64,000 nucleotides of DNA from an uncultured Ruminococcus sp. (GTDB lineage Bacteria; Bacillota; Clostridia; Oscillospirales; Ruminococcaceae): NCBI GenBank assembly GCA_900538575.1, contig UPZA01000002.1, positions 196,817 through 260,816 of the forward strand, in the 5' to 3' direction. Of this stretch, positions 1 through 7,467 are shown in pieces. The notes below the pieces were generated by a model. That model did no database searches and had not been told where the DNA came from. It saw only the letters and a list, made by a program, of their open reading frames with translations. The stretch's first letter is position 1; each line of letters begins with the position of its first letter. The position numbers and the translations under genes were made by a program.

Positions 1-331
1 CATTAAAGGTAACGCGGTTGTTTTCATTAAGATCAAGACCAAGCATCTGCGCTATATGCCAAGATATAGCCTCTCCCTCTCGGTCCGGGTCAGTCGCAAG
101 GTATATTTTACCGCTTTTTTTAGCGTATTTTTTTAGTTCCTTTATAACGTCCTCTTTACCCTTCATGTTTATATATTGGGGTTGAAAATGGTTTTCAAAA
201 TCTATTCCCATTTTAGACTTAGGCAAATCCCTGACATGCCCCATGGACGCTATAACCTCATAATCTCCGCCAAGGTATTTTTTTATAGTCTTAGCCTTAG
301 CGGGAGACTCAACAATAACAAGATCCGACAT
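1..331 (-). CDS. topA: DNA topoisomerase I, N-terminal part (cut by window edge)
   Basis: Type IA topoisomerase that relaxes negative supercoils through a transient 5'-phosphotyrosine break. Only the first 110 or so residues lie here; the rest runs off the left edge. They form the Toprim fold: the start reads MSDLVIVESPAKAKTIKKYL, with the metal and catalytic Glu in VESPAKAKT and the acidic motif DPDREGEA near residue 83. The ATG at 331 gives the exact family N-terminus, but the nearest strong Shine-Dalgarno (AAAGGAG) lies over 30 nt upstream, separated by a small hairpin. It follows dprA by 41 bp in the same direction, the common Firmicute order dprA-topA. Identity is secure; the C-terminal half and zinc fingers cannot be seen. 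Confidence 0.95.
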   Translation of the reverse strand, partial: MSDLVIVESPAKAKTIKKYLGGDYEVIASMGHVRDLPKSKMGIDFENHFQPQYINMKGKEDVIKELKKYAKKSGKIYLATDPDREGEAISWHIAQMLGLDLNENNRVTFN

Positions 332-334
332 ATA

Positions 335-368
335 TGTTAATATTTTCCGGTTATAAACGGAAAATTCT
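335..368 (-). promoter_or_regulatory. Hairpin between Shine-Dalgarno and topA start
   Basis: On the minus strand TTTTCCG and CGGAAAA pair around a short TTTATAAC loop. The hairpin sits directly between an AAAGGAG ribosome-binding sequence, next to the dprA stop codon, and the topA ATG. Folding would bring the distant Shine-Dalgarno close to the start. This is inference from sequence only. Confidence 0.35.
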
Positions 369-372
369 CCTT

Positions 373-1629
373 TCAATTTTTTTCTGAAAGCCCGTATTTT
401 CTACCTTCTTTAAGCCGAACAGCTCCAATTATCTCAAGCTCCGTCAGGACCGCCAATATATTCAGCGAATCTATTTCAGTTTTCTCGATAATATCGTCAA
501 GATACAAATCGCCTTTCTTCAAAACGGTTACGACGGCAAGCTGATCCCCACTCAAATCTTCAAGCAATACGTCAGGTCCGTCGTTATAATCCGCTGTCGT
601 TTCCTTCTGAGCTGTACGCGCTTTTTCCCGCGCGCTTTTCTTTTCTACGGACTTTCCGCGTTTTCTCTTAGCGGTACGGCTGTCCCTTTTAGGTATATCT
701 CCGCTCTCAGTAACTATCTCCGGTATTTCAAATTCGCTTTTGAGCATTCTGAAATAACTTGAGGTATAATAATCGTAAAGTATATCCAGATGACTGAACA
801 CGGGAACGGCGCCGTCCCGCAGATATTTTACCACTCCTGCATACCTTTTGTCAAATATATCCGCAGGAGGAATACAAAAAACAGTTCTTCCCTGCTCTGA
901 AGCATGCTCCGCTGTAATAAGAGCCCCGCTTAACTCATCCGCCTCTGTAACAAGCGTTCCGAACGTTAGTCCGGAAATTATACGGTTTCTTGTATGAAAG
1001 CAAAATCTGTCGGGACGCGTTCCGGGAAAATATTCCGAAATAACAATCCCGTTTCGGGCAATTATATCCTTTGCCTTGGCATTTTCACGCGGATAGTCAA
1101 CATCAAGACCGCATGCAAGCACAGCGGCTGTTCTTCCTCCGGCTTTAAGAGCGCCCTTATGAGCCGCCGAATCAAGACCTAATGCAAAGCCGCTTACAAT
1201 AGTAAATTCTCTCCTTGCCAGTTCAGAGCAGATAGTTTCGGTAACCTCGAGGCTGTATGCAGAGGGATTTCTCGTTCCGACGCAAGATAATGCCGGATAC
1301 TTATTAAAGCTTTCAATATCACCCATACAAAACAGTACGGCAGGAGGATTATAAATATTCCTGAGCAGCGGCGGATAATTTTTATCCTCAAAGGTCAGTA
1401 TATTAAATCCCTTATTACCACAATATTCGAGTATGCTGTCGCACTGTTCTATATGAGTAGTTTTTACGGCACGTATTTCAGCGCTGCTCAACGACGGATG
1501 ATCTCCTCCGCTGACAGCCTCATAGGCGTCTCTGACATTCCCGAAAGGACTTATCATCTCCCATATTCTTTCGTTTCCGGGACGAAGCGCCATAACAAAC
1601 CATATCCAGTAGCGTGTATTTTCAGTCAA
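373..1629 (-). CDS. dprA: DNA-protecting protein DprA
   Basis: DprA/Smf binds incoming single-stranded DNA and loads RecA during natural transformation. At 418 residues it has an N-terminal SAM-like region (about 1-65) and the Rossmann-like DprA core, with GTRNPSAYS near 118 and IVSGFALGLDSAAHKGAL near 143. The core continues with NRIISGLTFGTLVTEA near 215. A winged-helix tail fills roughly 360-418. Between core and tail lies an unusually long, Lys/Arg-rich, probably disordered linker (about 308-355). The start ATG overlaps the stop of the upstream methylase gene (ATGACTGA), indicating translational coupling, and topA follows. Many non-competent bacteria keep this gene, so competence is not proven. 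Confidence 0.93.
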   Translation of the reverse strand: MTENTRYWIWFVMALRPGNERIWEMISPFGNVRDAYEAVSGGDHPSLSSAEIRAVKTTHIEQCDSILEYCGNKGFNILTFEDKNYPPLLRNIYNPPAVLFCMGDIESFNKYPALSCVGTRNPSAYSLEVTETICSELARREFTIVSGFALGLDSAAHKGALKAGGRTAAVLACGLDVDYPRENAKAKDIIARNGIVISEYFPGTRPDRFCFHTRNRIISGLTFGTLVTEADELSGALITAEHASEQGRTVFCIPPADIFDKRYAGVVKYLRDGAVPVFSHLDILYDYYTSSYFRMLKSEFEIPEIVTESGDIPKRDSRTAKRKRGKSVEKKSAREKARTAQKETTADYNDGPDVLLEDLSGDQLAVVTVLKKGDLYLDDIIEKTEIDSLNILAVLTELEIIGAVRLKEGRKYGLSEKN

Positions 1630-2446
1630 ATCTCATCAGCTCCCACATAATGATACCGGCCGCCATTGCCGCGTTTAACGACTCTGCATTGCCGCTCATT
1701 TTAATAGTTATCCGTTCCGAGCATTCCATAGCCGTTTCACTGTCAAGACCGTTTCCTTCGTTTCCGATAAATACCGCACCGCCTTTACTGAAATCAATCC
1801 TTTTAACATCGCGCTCCGCATTATTCACAACAGCGGCATAGCTTTTCAGCCCCGCTTCATTCAGCGCTTCCAATAGCTCTTCCTTTTCAACATTCCTGTA
1901 AACGGGTATTCTGAATATTGCCCCCATCGTAGAACGTATAGCTTTAGGATTGTATACATCGCAGCTTTTGCTGAAAATTGCTCCGTCCAGTCCAAGAGCG
2001 TCGGCAGTTCTTATTATCATTCCGGCATTTCCGGGATCCTGAAGTCCGTAGAGTACTATGTATCTGCCTCCTCTTTTCAGCTTTTCGCCAAGTCCGTCGT
2101 CGTTTATAAAACCGCATTGAGCGAATATTCCCTGAGTATTCTCAGTATCAGAAATTTTTCTGCCAAGCTCGTCTGTAATAACCGATATATCAATGCCGTT
2201 TAAACAATGTTCATTAATACCTGCGGCATATTTTTCATAAGCGGATTCGGTAAGAAATATTTTTTTAACAGGCGCATTATTTTTAAGGGCGTCCGTCACA
2301 AGCCGAAGTCCTTCAAGGGGAAATAATTTATATCTTATACGCTCCTTCTTTGAGGACATTATTCTGCGAAATAGCCTCATAGAGGGATTATCTGCTGATT
2401 TTATAAATTTAAAACCGTTAAAATATTCATTTCCCGGCAAATACAT
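1622..2446 (-). CDS. TrmH/SpoU-family RNA 2'-O-methyltransferase
   Basis: SPOUT-class methyltransferase using S-adenosylmethionine to methylate a ribose 2'-OH in rRNA or tRNA. The N-terminal substrate-binding domain (about 18-100) shows the family pattern IKSADNPSMRLFRRIMSSKK followed by LEGLRLVTDAL. The SpoU catalytic domain includes GLQDPGNAGMIIRTADALG near 133, GAVFIGNEGNGL near 225 and the knot motif NAESLNAAMAAGI near the end. The longest frame begins at a TTG one codon earlier; the ATG at 2446 is preferred. Neither start has an ideal ribosome-binding site. Target nucleotide cannot be told from sequence: RlmB-like, or a 23S rRNA enzyme such as the TsnR group. Confidence 0.88.
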   Translation of the reverse strand: MYLPGNEYFNGFKFIKSADNPSMRLFRRIMSSKKERIRYKLFPLEGLRLVTDALKNNAPVKKIFLTESAYEKYAAGINEHCLNGIDISVITDELGRKISDTENTQGIFAQCGFINDDGLGEKLKRGGRYIVLYGLQDPGNAGMIIRTADALGLDGAIFSKSCDVYNPKAIRSTMGAIFRIPVYRNVEKEELLEALNEAGLKSYAAVVNNAERDVKRIDFSKGGAVFIGNEGNGLDSETAMECSERITIKMSGNAESLNAAMAAGIIMWELMRFD

Positions 2447-2476
2447 CAACCTCGTCTTTCAATCTGAATTTAAACG

Positions 2477-2512
2477 AAAACACGCTCTAATTACGGATAA
2501 GAGCGTGTTTTT
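2477..2512 (-). terminator. Terminator of the infC-rpmI-rplT operon
   Basis: On the minus strand the 12-bp arms AAAACACGCTCT and AGAGCGTGTTTT flank an 11-nt loop just after the rplT stop codon. A T-containing tail follows. Confidence 0.8.
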
Positions 2513-2518
2513 ATCTGA

Positions 2519-2872
2519 TTAAATGGCAGCCTTTGCCTTCTCTACGATAGCTGTAAAGCCTGCCGGATCATTGATTGCAATTTCTGAAAGCATCTTACGA
2601 TTCAGGCTGATACCCGACTTCTTAACGCCGTTCATAAACTGTGAATAATTGATGCCGTTAAGCTTGCAGGCAGCGCTGATTCTTGTGATCCAAAGCTGTC
2701 TGAAATCTCTTTTCTTCTTCTTACGTCCGGCATAAGCATAGTTGCCGGACTTCATAACGGCCTGCTTTGCCATCTTGAAATGCTTGCTCTTTGCGCCCCA
2801 ATAGCCCTTAGCAAGCTTGAGAGTTTTATTTCTTCTCTTGCGAGTCATCATCGCACCCTTAACACGTGCCAT
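2519..2872 (-). CDS. rplT: 50S ribosomal protein L20
   Basis: Early-assembly protein of the large subunit that binds 23S rRNA and, in known systems, represses its own operon. The 117 residues match the family in length, starting MARVKGAMMTRKRRNKTLKL, with a strongly basic N-terminal extension and the conserved KRDFRQLWITRISAA segment near 61. It is the last gene of infC-rpmI-rplT, 31 bp after rpmI, with a clear terminator after it. The hairpin-rich leader before infC is the likely site of feedback control by L20. Confidence 0.98.
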   Translation of the reverse strand: MARVKGAMMTRKRRNKTLKLAKGYWGAKSKHFKMAKQAVMKSGNYAYAGRKKKKRDFRQLWITRISAACKLNGINYSQFMNGVKKSGISLNRKMLSEIAINDPAGFTAIVEKAKAAI

Positions 2873-2903
2873 AGTCTTATACCTCCGTTTTACATCTCAA
2901 TAA

Positions 2904-3107
2904 TTACTTATAAGGAACTAACTTCTTAATTGTCGGAGCGTTCGCTTCGCTTGCAACTCCTGAGCAGCGGGCGATTCTCTTTCTCTTTGTATCCTTTTGA
3001 GTAAGTCTATGTCTTTTGTTTGTGTGCTGATATTTAACCTTGCCGTTTTTAGTCAGCTTAAAGCGCTTCTTAGCGCCTGAATGAGTTTTAACCTTAACCT
3101 TTGCCAT
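2904..3107 (-). CDS. rpmI: 50S ribosomal protein L35
   Basis: Small basic large-subunit protein of 67 residues with the family start MAKVKVKTHSGAKKRFK and the core KHTNKRHRLTQK-like segment KYQHTNKRHRLTQK. It lies between infC (15 bp upstream) and rplT, which is the universal bacterial arrangement. A good Shine-Dalgarno (AAGGAGG) precedes the ATG. The last residues PTIKKLVPYK agree with the typical C-terminus. Confidence 0.98.
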   Translation of the reverse strand: MAKVKVKTHSGAKKRFKLTKNGKVKYQHTNKRHRLTQKDTKRKRIARCSGVASEANAPTIKKLVPYK

Positions 3108-3122
3108 AACAGGTTCCTCCTT

Positions 3123-3644
3123 TTATTTAGTAGATGCTTTCGGCGACATGAACATAACAATACTGCGGCCTTCCATTTTAGCAGGCTTATCAACAACGCC
3201 GGCTTCTGCGCACGCTTCCTTGAATTTATTAAGAAGCTCTTCGCCAAGCTGAGGATGTGCAATCGCGCGCTTACGGAATCTTACGGAAACCTTGAGTTTG
3301 TCCCCGTTTTTTAGAAACTTAATCGCCTGATTTACTTTTGTATTAAAATCGTGAGTGTCTATTGCGGAAAACATTCTTATTTCCTTGATTTCAACTACCT
3401 TCTGATTTTTTCTTGCTTCCTTTTCCTTCTTAGCCTGTTCAAAGCAGAATTTTCCATAATCGAGAATTCTGCAAACCGGCGGTTTTGCATTCGGAGCAAT
3501 CTTAACCAGGTCAAGATCCTTTTCATAAGCCATCTTCTGAGCGTCTCTGGCAGAAATAACGCCGAGTTTTGTTCCGTCAACGTCAATCAGCAATACTTCC
3601 TTATCCCTGATTTCTTCGTTGATCTGCAGTTCTTGTTTGCTAAT
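3123..3644 (-). CDS. infC: Translation initiation factor IF-3, AUU start
   Basis: IF-3 binds the 30S subunit, prevents premature 50S joining and proofreads the initiator codon. The product (173 residues from the proposed start) has the N-domain ISKQELQINEEIRD...GTKLGVISARDA and a C-domain with VSVRFRKRAIAHPQLG. The longest frame opens at a TTG at 3659, but that TTG overlaps the Shine-Dalgarno itself. The sequence GGAGGT is followed 7 nt later by ATT at 3644-3642, encoding the usual N-terminus. AUU starts on infC are known from E. coli and other bacteria, where IF-3 represses its own synthesis by rejecting the codon. First gene of the operon with rpmI and rplT. Confidence 0.96.
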   Translation of the reverse strand: MSKQELQINEEIRDKEVLLIDVDGTKLGVISARDAQKMAYEKDLDLVKIAPNAKPPVCRILDYGKFCFEQAKKEKEARKNQKVVEIKEIRMFSAIDTHDFNTKVNQAIKFLKNGDKLKVSVRFRKRAIAHPQLGEELLNKFKEACAEAGVVDKPAKMEGRSIVMFMSPKASTK

Positions 3645-3656
3645 AGTCAGCACCTC
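3642..3656 (-). promoter_or_regulatory. Ribosome-binding site and AUU start of infC
   Basis: Minus-strand GGAGGTGCTGACT-ATT: a full Shine-Dalgarno at a 7-nt distance from ATT, with no ATG, GTG or in-frame TTG at a usable distance. This fixes the start and implies autogenous control by IF-3. Confidence 0.85.
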
Positions 3657-3691
3657 CAAGCATTAATTAGGGCGTAAAAATTAATTATCGC

Positions 3692-3730
3692 CAAAAATAA
3701 AAATGAGCGCAGATATAAAATCAGCGCTCA
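3692..3730 (-). terminator. Attenuator in the infC leader
   Basis: In the infC leader the minus strand reads TGAGCGC, a 13-nt loop, GCGCTCA, then TTTTTATTTTT. This is an intrinsic terminator between the promoter and infC, as in the L20-controlled leaders of Firmicutes. A second stem (CCATACGGC with GCCGTTATGG, about 3772-3797) lies upstream and may form the alternative or L20-binding structure. Confidence 0.75.
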
Positions 3731-3831
3731 ATAAAATCATAGGCGGAAAACCGCGAATTATCTATATTGACCATAACGGCATAACGAGCCGTATGGTGAG
3801 AACTGATATTCTGCTTTGTTTTTACTAAATA

Positions 3832-3860
3832 ATTATAATCTGTTTATTACGGTTTGTCAA
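3832..3860 (-). promoter_or_regulatory. Sigma-A promoter of infC operon
   Basis: Minus strand TTGACA, 17 bp, TATAAT: a perfect consensus. Transcription should begin near 3825, giving a leader of about 180 nt before infC. Confidence 0.9.
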
Positions 3861-3877
3861 GTCTTTTCTATAAAAAA

Positions 3878-4498
3878 TCAGAAAATTTTCTTAATTTTAC
3901 TTTTCAGTCCTTTAAATACCTCTACGCATTTTAACTTAACCTGATAATCATCGGGGTTTTCCATAAGGTCAAGCTCCTCCTTGCTGAAATAGTCCTTTGC
4001 GGTTTCATCGTCGGATTCAACGGTTTCCGCGACCGGTATGCATAGCGGCGGATACATTACGCACCACCAGTTATGCCCTTCCGCTTCGCCTATAGTAACT
4101 CGTAAAGCCTCATAATTTCCGGCTGGCATAGTGATATTGCCGTAAACACGGCTGTCAAAATCCATATTAACAAGATTAGTCTGAGCGCCGTAGTCAAAAC
4201 CGTTCTCTTCTATAACCTGAAGTACGATTCCGTTTATATAATCCAGCCTGCTTCCGGCGGCGCTTTCCATATCCTCGAGAGTTTCGCAACCTCCGAATAT
4301 CTCGTCAGAGCATTCAAGCAGCCTGTCTCTAACTTTAAGTTTAAGCCGCTGATCCTCTTCGCTGTCCGAATTGGCAAGTATGTGCATTCTGAGAACGTCG
4401 TTTTCCAGATTTGAAACGACAGATCCCACCTGTGCAAAATTGGAATATAATATAGCTCCGATCAAGCCTGTAAGTAAAATAATGTCTGTTTTTTTCAT
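3878..4498 (-). CDS. spoIIR: Stage II sporulation protein R
   Basis: SpoIIR is made in the forespore under sigma-F, exported to the intermembrane space, and triggers SpoIIGA to process pro-sigma-E in the mother cell. The 206-residue protein has an N-terminal membrane anchor or signal (TDIILLTGLIGAILYSNF). Family motifs follow: VLRMHILANSDSEEDQRLK near 37 and MPAGNYEALRVTIGEAEGHN near 125, then WWCVMYPPLC. The longest frame starts at a GTG that is part of the Shine-Dalgarno (GAGGTG); the ATG at 4498 sits 6 nt after it. It lies alone between the infC operon and a lipoprotein gene. It shows that the organism belongs to a spore-forming lineage. Confidence 0.93.
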   Translation of the reverse strand: MKKTDIILLTGLIGAILYSNFAQVGSVVSNLENDVLRMHILANSDSEEDQRLKLKVRDRLLECSDEIFGGCETLEDMESAAGSRLDYINGIVLQVIEENGFDYGAQTNLVNMDFDSRVYGNITMPAGNYEALRVTIGEAEGHNWWCVMYPPLCIPVAETVESDDETAKDYFSKEELDLMENPDDYQVKLKCVEVFKGLKSKIKKIF

Positions 4499-4560
4499 GT
4501 CAATCACCTCAACGGTAACATTGGCATAAAAATCAGATATTATTCATTCACATAAAAAAG

Positions 4561-5646
4561 TTACTGCAAATCTATATCCGCACCCTCGATAAATCCGATA
4601 TAGCTCTTTCCTGCGTTGACTGAAATCAGCTCGCCCGTCTGACCGTATATCTTAACGGGCGCGCCGGCAGATTCTTTAGACCATGAAACCTGCTGAGCTT
4701 TCCCCATTGAAATATAATAACCGCTTCCGCCGTCGAGACCTATATCCATAAGCTTTCCGTCGCTTCTGACGGAAATATCGGTTTCAAGCGCAAACACATT
4801 TGTAAATTCAAGCTGATTACCGGTAACGCCGTCTTTATGAGGCGATCCGGAATGATATTTTAAATACGTTCCGCTTTCACCGTCAAACTCAAACGTGCTG
4901 TAATAATCAGAGGAAAATTCCAGCTCCGCAGACATGCAGACGGTTCCCTCCGGAGCTTCGGGAGTATCGGGAGAATTGAAAACAAACGCGCCTCCCGCGT
5001 TTTCTTCATTTATATCTGTCCTATAGCCCATATCTGCAATAGCCCGCTCAAGCTCGTAGCCCTTCAGACAGCCGGTATGCTCAGTCGCATAGGACTGCGC
5101 TCTGTTCTCATCTCTGACAAAAACGGTACCGTATCCCAAAGATGAATCGTTTCCGTCGAAACGGTCTATACCTAAATCGTTAAGCGTATCCAAAGCTATT
5201 GTCCTGTCCGTTCCCCAATGACAATAAATAGCGTCCATTCCATACGCTAAGATAGGGTAATAATAACGGCAGCTTCTTACGGAGCATATATCAGGAACCT
5301 CGGTATAATCCGCATAAACAGCCATGAGTCTTGTTATTCCGCCCTCCACAGGCAGCTCGTAAATTATATCCGCGTCGTCTATACCATATTGCGGAAGAGA
5401 CGCCTTTATGTTGCTTACCATTACAGCAACAGGTCTTTTGCCAACGGCATTTGCATTAAAGCCGTATTCTCCGGTCAGAGGGTTTTTCACCTTGTTTTCC
5501 TGTGCGTTTTCATCCTCTGCTTCCGATTTCTCCGATGAATATATCTGATCGGATTCGGAAGAATTCCCGCCTTTTTCAGGCTGCGAACACGCCCCAAGGC
5601 ATGTTACCATTAACAGAGAAACTGCGATAGCTTTGATTTTTTTCAT
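4561..5646 (-). CDS. DUF3048 (YerB-like) lipoprotein
   Basis: Predicted membrane-anchored lipoprotein of 361 residues. The N-terminus MKKIKAIAVSLLMVTCLGAC contains a signal and lipobox with the lipidated Cys at 20. An acidic Ser/Glu-rich spacer follows (about 25-53), then the DUF3048 domain from NPLTGEYGFN onward. It includes the conserved stretches RPVAVMVSNIKASLPQYG and SVRSCRYYYPILAYGMDAIY, the latter followed by CHWG. The C-terminal third resembles the second DUF3048 domain (YHSGSPHKDGVTGNQLEFTN). B. subtilis YerB belongs to this family; its function is unknown. The gene stands alone, with about 285 bp of AT-rich DNA before the next divergent gene. Confidence 0.85.
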   Translation of the reverse strand: MKKIKAIAVSLLMVTCLGACSQPEKGGNSSESDQIYSSEKSEAEDENAQENKVKNPLTGEYGFNANAVGKRPVAVMVSNIKASLPQYGIDDADIIYELPVEGGITRLMAVYADYTEVPDICSVRSCRYYYPILAYGMDAIYCHWGTDRTIALDTLNDLGIDRFDGNDSSLGYGTVFVRDENRAQSYATEHTGCLKGYELERAIADMGYRTDINEENAGGAFVFNSPDTPEAPEGTVCMSAELEFSSDYYSTFEFDGESGTYLKYHSGSPHKDGVTGNQLEFTNVFALETDISVRSDGKLMDIGLDGGSGYYISMGKAQQVSWSKESAGAPVKIYGQTGELISVNAGKSYIGFIEGADIDLQ

Positions 5647-5889
5647 TTTTTTACTCCATGATAAATTTATATAAAATAACCTTTAAATCCAGAAATAATA
5701 TTATCAAGCTTCTGCTTGCGTCTAATTTTCATACCGTTAAATACTATCAAATTCCAAAAGTTTTGTCAATATGCTTCCGTATGAATTTATAACCGAATAA
5801 TCCTCTTTTTTATTTCGTTTAAGGATTATATCCTCATAAAACAGCCGCAGTTTGTCGAGAAAATACGATGAAAACACGTGTGAAACGTA

Positions 5890-5911
5890 TTTACAAACCG
5901 TGTCTGTTCGA
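5890..5911 (+). promoter_or_regulatory. Possible promoter of the LRR surface protein gene
   Basis: TTTACA, 16 bp, TATAAA, about 50 bp before the gene's ATG. A moderate match only. Confidence 0.4.
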
Positions 5912-5961
5912 TATAAAATATTATTACAGAATTGTTACAAAAAATAAACGGAGGATTACAA

Positions 5962-6840
5962 ATGAAAAAACTCAGATTCATTTTAGCATTATTTAGCTGT
6001 TCAATGCTTATTGCTGAAGGAAGCTTACACGCCGGCGCGCTGAGCTACTGCGGTACGCTTACATATATTATATCCGATAATCATGCGGTTATAACGGGCT
6101 TTGAAGGAAAACCTGAGATCTTAGAGCTTCCGTCGGTAATAGACGGAAAAAAAGTAATGGAAATCAGAGAAAACGCATTTTATAAGTGCACAGATTTAAA
6201 AAAGATTGTGATACCGGAAAGCGTTACGGAGATCGGTCATCACGCATTTTATGAATGCACGTCTCTTGAAACCGCGGTAATAAACGGAAACATTTCAAAA
6301 ATAGCGGAAGGAACATTCTATGGCTGTAAATCTCTCGACAGCGTCAGTATCAATTCTTCTCCTCTGTCGTTCGGCGATTACGCCTTTTATGGCTGTGAAA
6401 GCCTTGAAAGCTTTTCTTTTCCGCCAAGCGTTACTGATATAGGAGAATACAGCTTTGCGGACTGTGCATCCCTATATGACCTTAATATAAACAGAGAACT
6501 GAAAAATATAGATTCTTATGCGTTTTATAATTGCGAAAACCTTAATAAGGTCAGACTTCCCGACGGGCTTTTATCTGTTGGACGATATGCAATCGGTTTT
6601 TCCTGCGAGGGTACTCTTAAAGATATAACAATAACAGGAGACTCCGATTCTATAGCCGAGCATTACGCAGATGAAAACAATCTGAAATTCAGAGAAAGAG
6701 TTTATTATGAAAACAGAAGCTTTATAAGCGCCGATACCGCCGCAGGCATATTGGCGTGGATTCCGTTTGCCGTCATATATGCCCTTCTCATGTATGCTAT
6801 AATCACCAAATCAAAAAGAAAAAAGAGAAGAGCCTTCTGA
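5962..6840 (+). CDS. BspA-like leucine-rich repeat surface protein
   Basis: Secreted, membrane-tethered protein of 292 residues. The ATG at 5962 has a good GGAGG site; the longer frame begins at an upstream TTG. An N-terminal signal (KKLRFILALFSCSMLIAEG) is followed by about six LRR_5 (Treponema pallidum/BspA-type) repeats of 22-23 residues. Examples are ENAFYKCTDLKKIVIPESV, HHAFYECTSLETAVI, DYAFYGCESLESFSFPPSV and SYAFYNCENLNKVRLPDGL. A single membrane segment near the C-terminus (GILAWIPFAVIYALLMYAII) is followed by a polybasic tail KSKRKKRRAF, so the repeats should face outward. Such proteins often mediate adhesion, but the ligand is unknown. No LPXTG motif is present. Confidence 0.85.
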   Translation: MKKLRFILALFSCSMLIAEGSLHAGALSYCGTLTYIISDNHAVITGFEGKPEILELPSVIDGKKVMEIRENAFYKCTDLKKIVIPESVTEIGHHAFYECTSLETAVINGNISKIAEGTFYGCKSLDSVSINSSPLSFGDYAFYGCESLESFSFPPSVTDIGEYSFADCASLYDLNINRELKNIDSYAFYNCENLNKVRLPDGLLSVGRYAIGFSCEGTLKDITITGDSDSIAEHYADENNLKFRERVYYENRSFISADTAAGILAWIPFAVIYALLMYAIITKSKRKKRRAF

Positions 6841-6846
6841 AAAATA

Positions 6847-6885
6847 AAAAATCCGTCAGAAATTATGCTGAACGGATTTTTTTAT
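6847..6885. terminator. Bidirectional terminator between LRR gene and thi operon
   Basis: AAAAATCCGT and ACGGATTTTT flank a 15-nt loop, with A-runs on one side and T-runs on the other. It can end both the plus-strand LRR gene and the minus-strand thi operon. Confidence 0.8.
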
Positions 6886-6886
6886 T

Positions 6887-7465
6887 TTAACTCTTATATT
6901 CAATTATTCTTTTATACGGCTCACAGCAGGTCATAAGCTCAGACATCAAGCATACCCCATAAGCGCCGTTTTCTATCGGCTCACGATAATTCTCAGCGCA
7001 AATACCCCCTATTGCAAATACCGGTATACTTACGCTTTTTACAACCTTCTTCAAAAAAGAAATCCCCCTTGGTTCAAGGTCCTTTTTACATTCTGTTTCA
7101 TAAATATGTCCTGCGATAAGATAATCCGCTCCAAGTCTTTCCGCAGCTACAGCCTCTTCAGGAGAATGAACTGAAACTCCTACGCGCTCGAAACCGGACG
7201 GACGATCGTTTTTGCTTATATCCGAAATTGTCAGATGTACGTTTACAACTCCAAGCGCAGCGGCAGTACGGGGACGGTTAAGCGAAATAACGCGTCTATA
7301 TTTATCATTGCCGGCTATAATTTCTTCGGCAAGCTTTAGATATTCATAATCTGTCAGATCCTTTTCACGCAATACTGCCACATAAGGCTCCGCGTCCATG
7401 ATACTTCTTACCCGACTGACGAAATCGTCCCTGCAAAGCTTTCTGTTCGTAACAGCTATAACCAT
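6887..7465 (-). CDS. tenI: TenI/ThiE-type thiazole tautomerase or thiamine-phosphate synthase
   Basis: TIM-barrel protein of 192 residues in the ThiE/TenI family. ThiE joins the pyrimidine and thiazole halves of thiamine; TenI aromatises the thiazole product of ThiG. Visible motifs are VAVLREKDLTD near 29, NVHLTISD near 77 and a C-terminal AIGGICAEN near 153. The segment GHIYETECKKDLEPRGISFL near 121 is more typical of TenI than of ThiE. The longer frame starts at a TTG; the ATG at 7465 sits 7 nt after GAGGG. It is the last gene of the thiS-F-G-H operon, just after the thiH stop. Either activity is possible; TenI is my preference. Confidence 0.75.
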   Translation of the reverse strand: MVIAVTNRKLCRDDFVSRVRSIMDAEPYVAVLREKDLTDYEYLKLAEEIIAGNDKYRRVISLNRPRTAAALGVVNVHLTISDISKNDRPSGFERVGVSVHSPEEAVAAERLGADYLIAGHIYETECKKDLEPRGISFLKKVVKSVSIPVFAIGGICAENYREPIENGAYGVCLMSELMTCCEPYKRIIEYKS

Positions 7466-7467
7466 TA

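Noticed and set aside
3645..3659. TTG-initiated N-terminal extension of IF-3
   Set aside because: It would place the start codon within the Shine-Dalgarno; the extension has no place in the family N-terminus.
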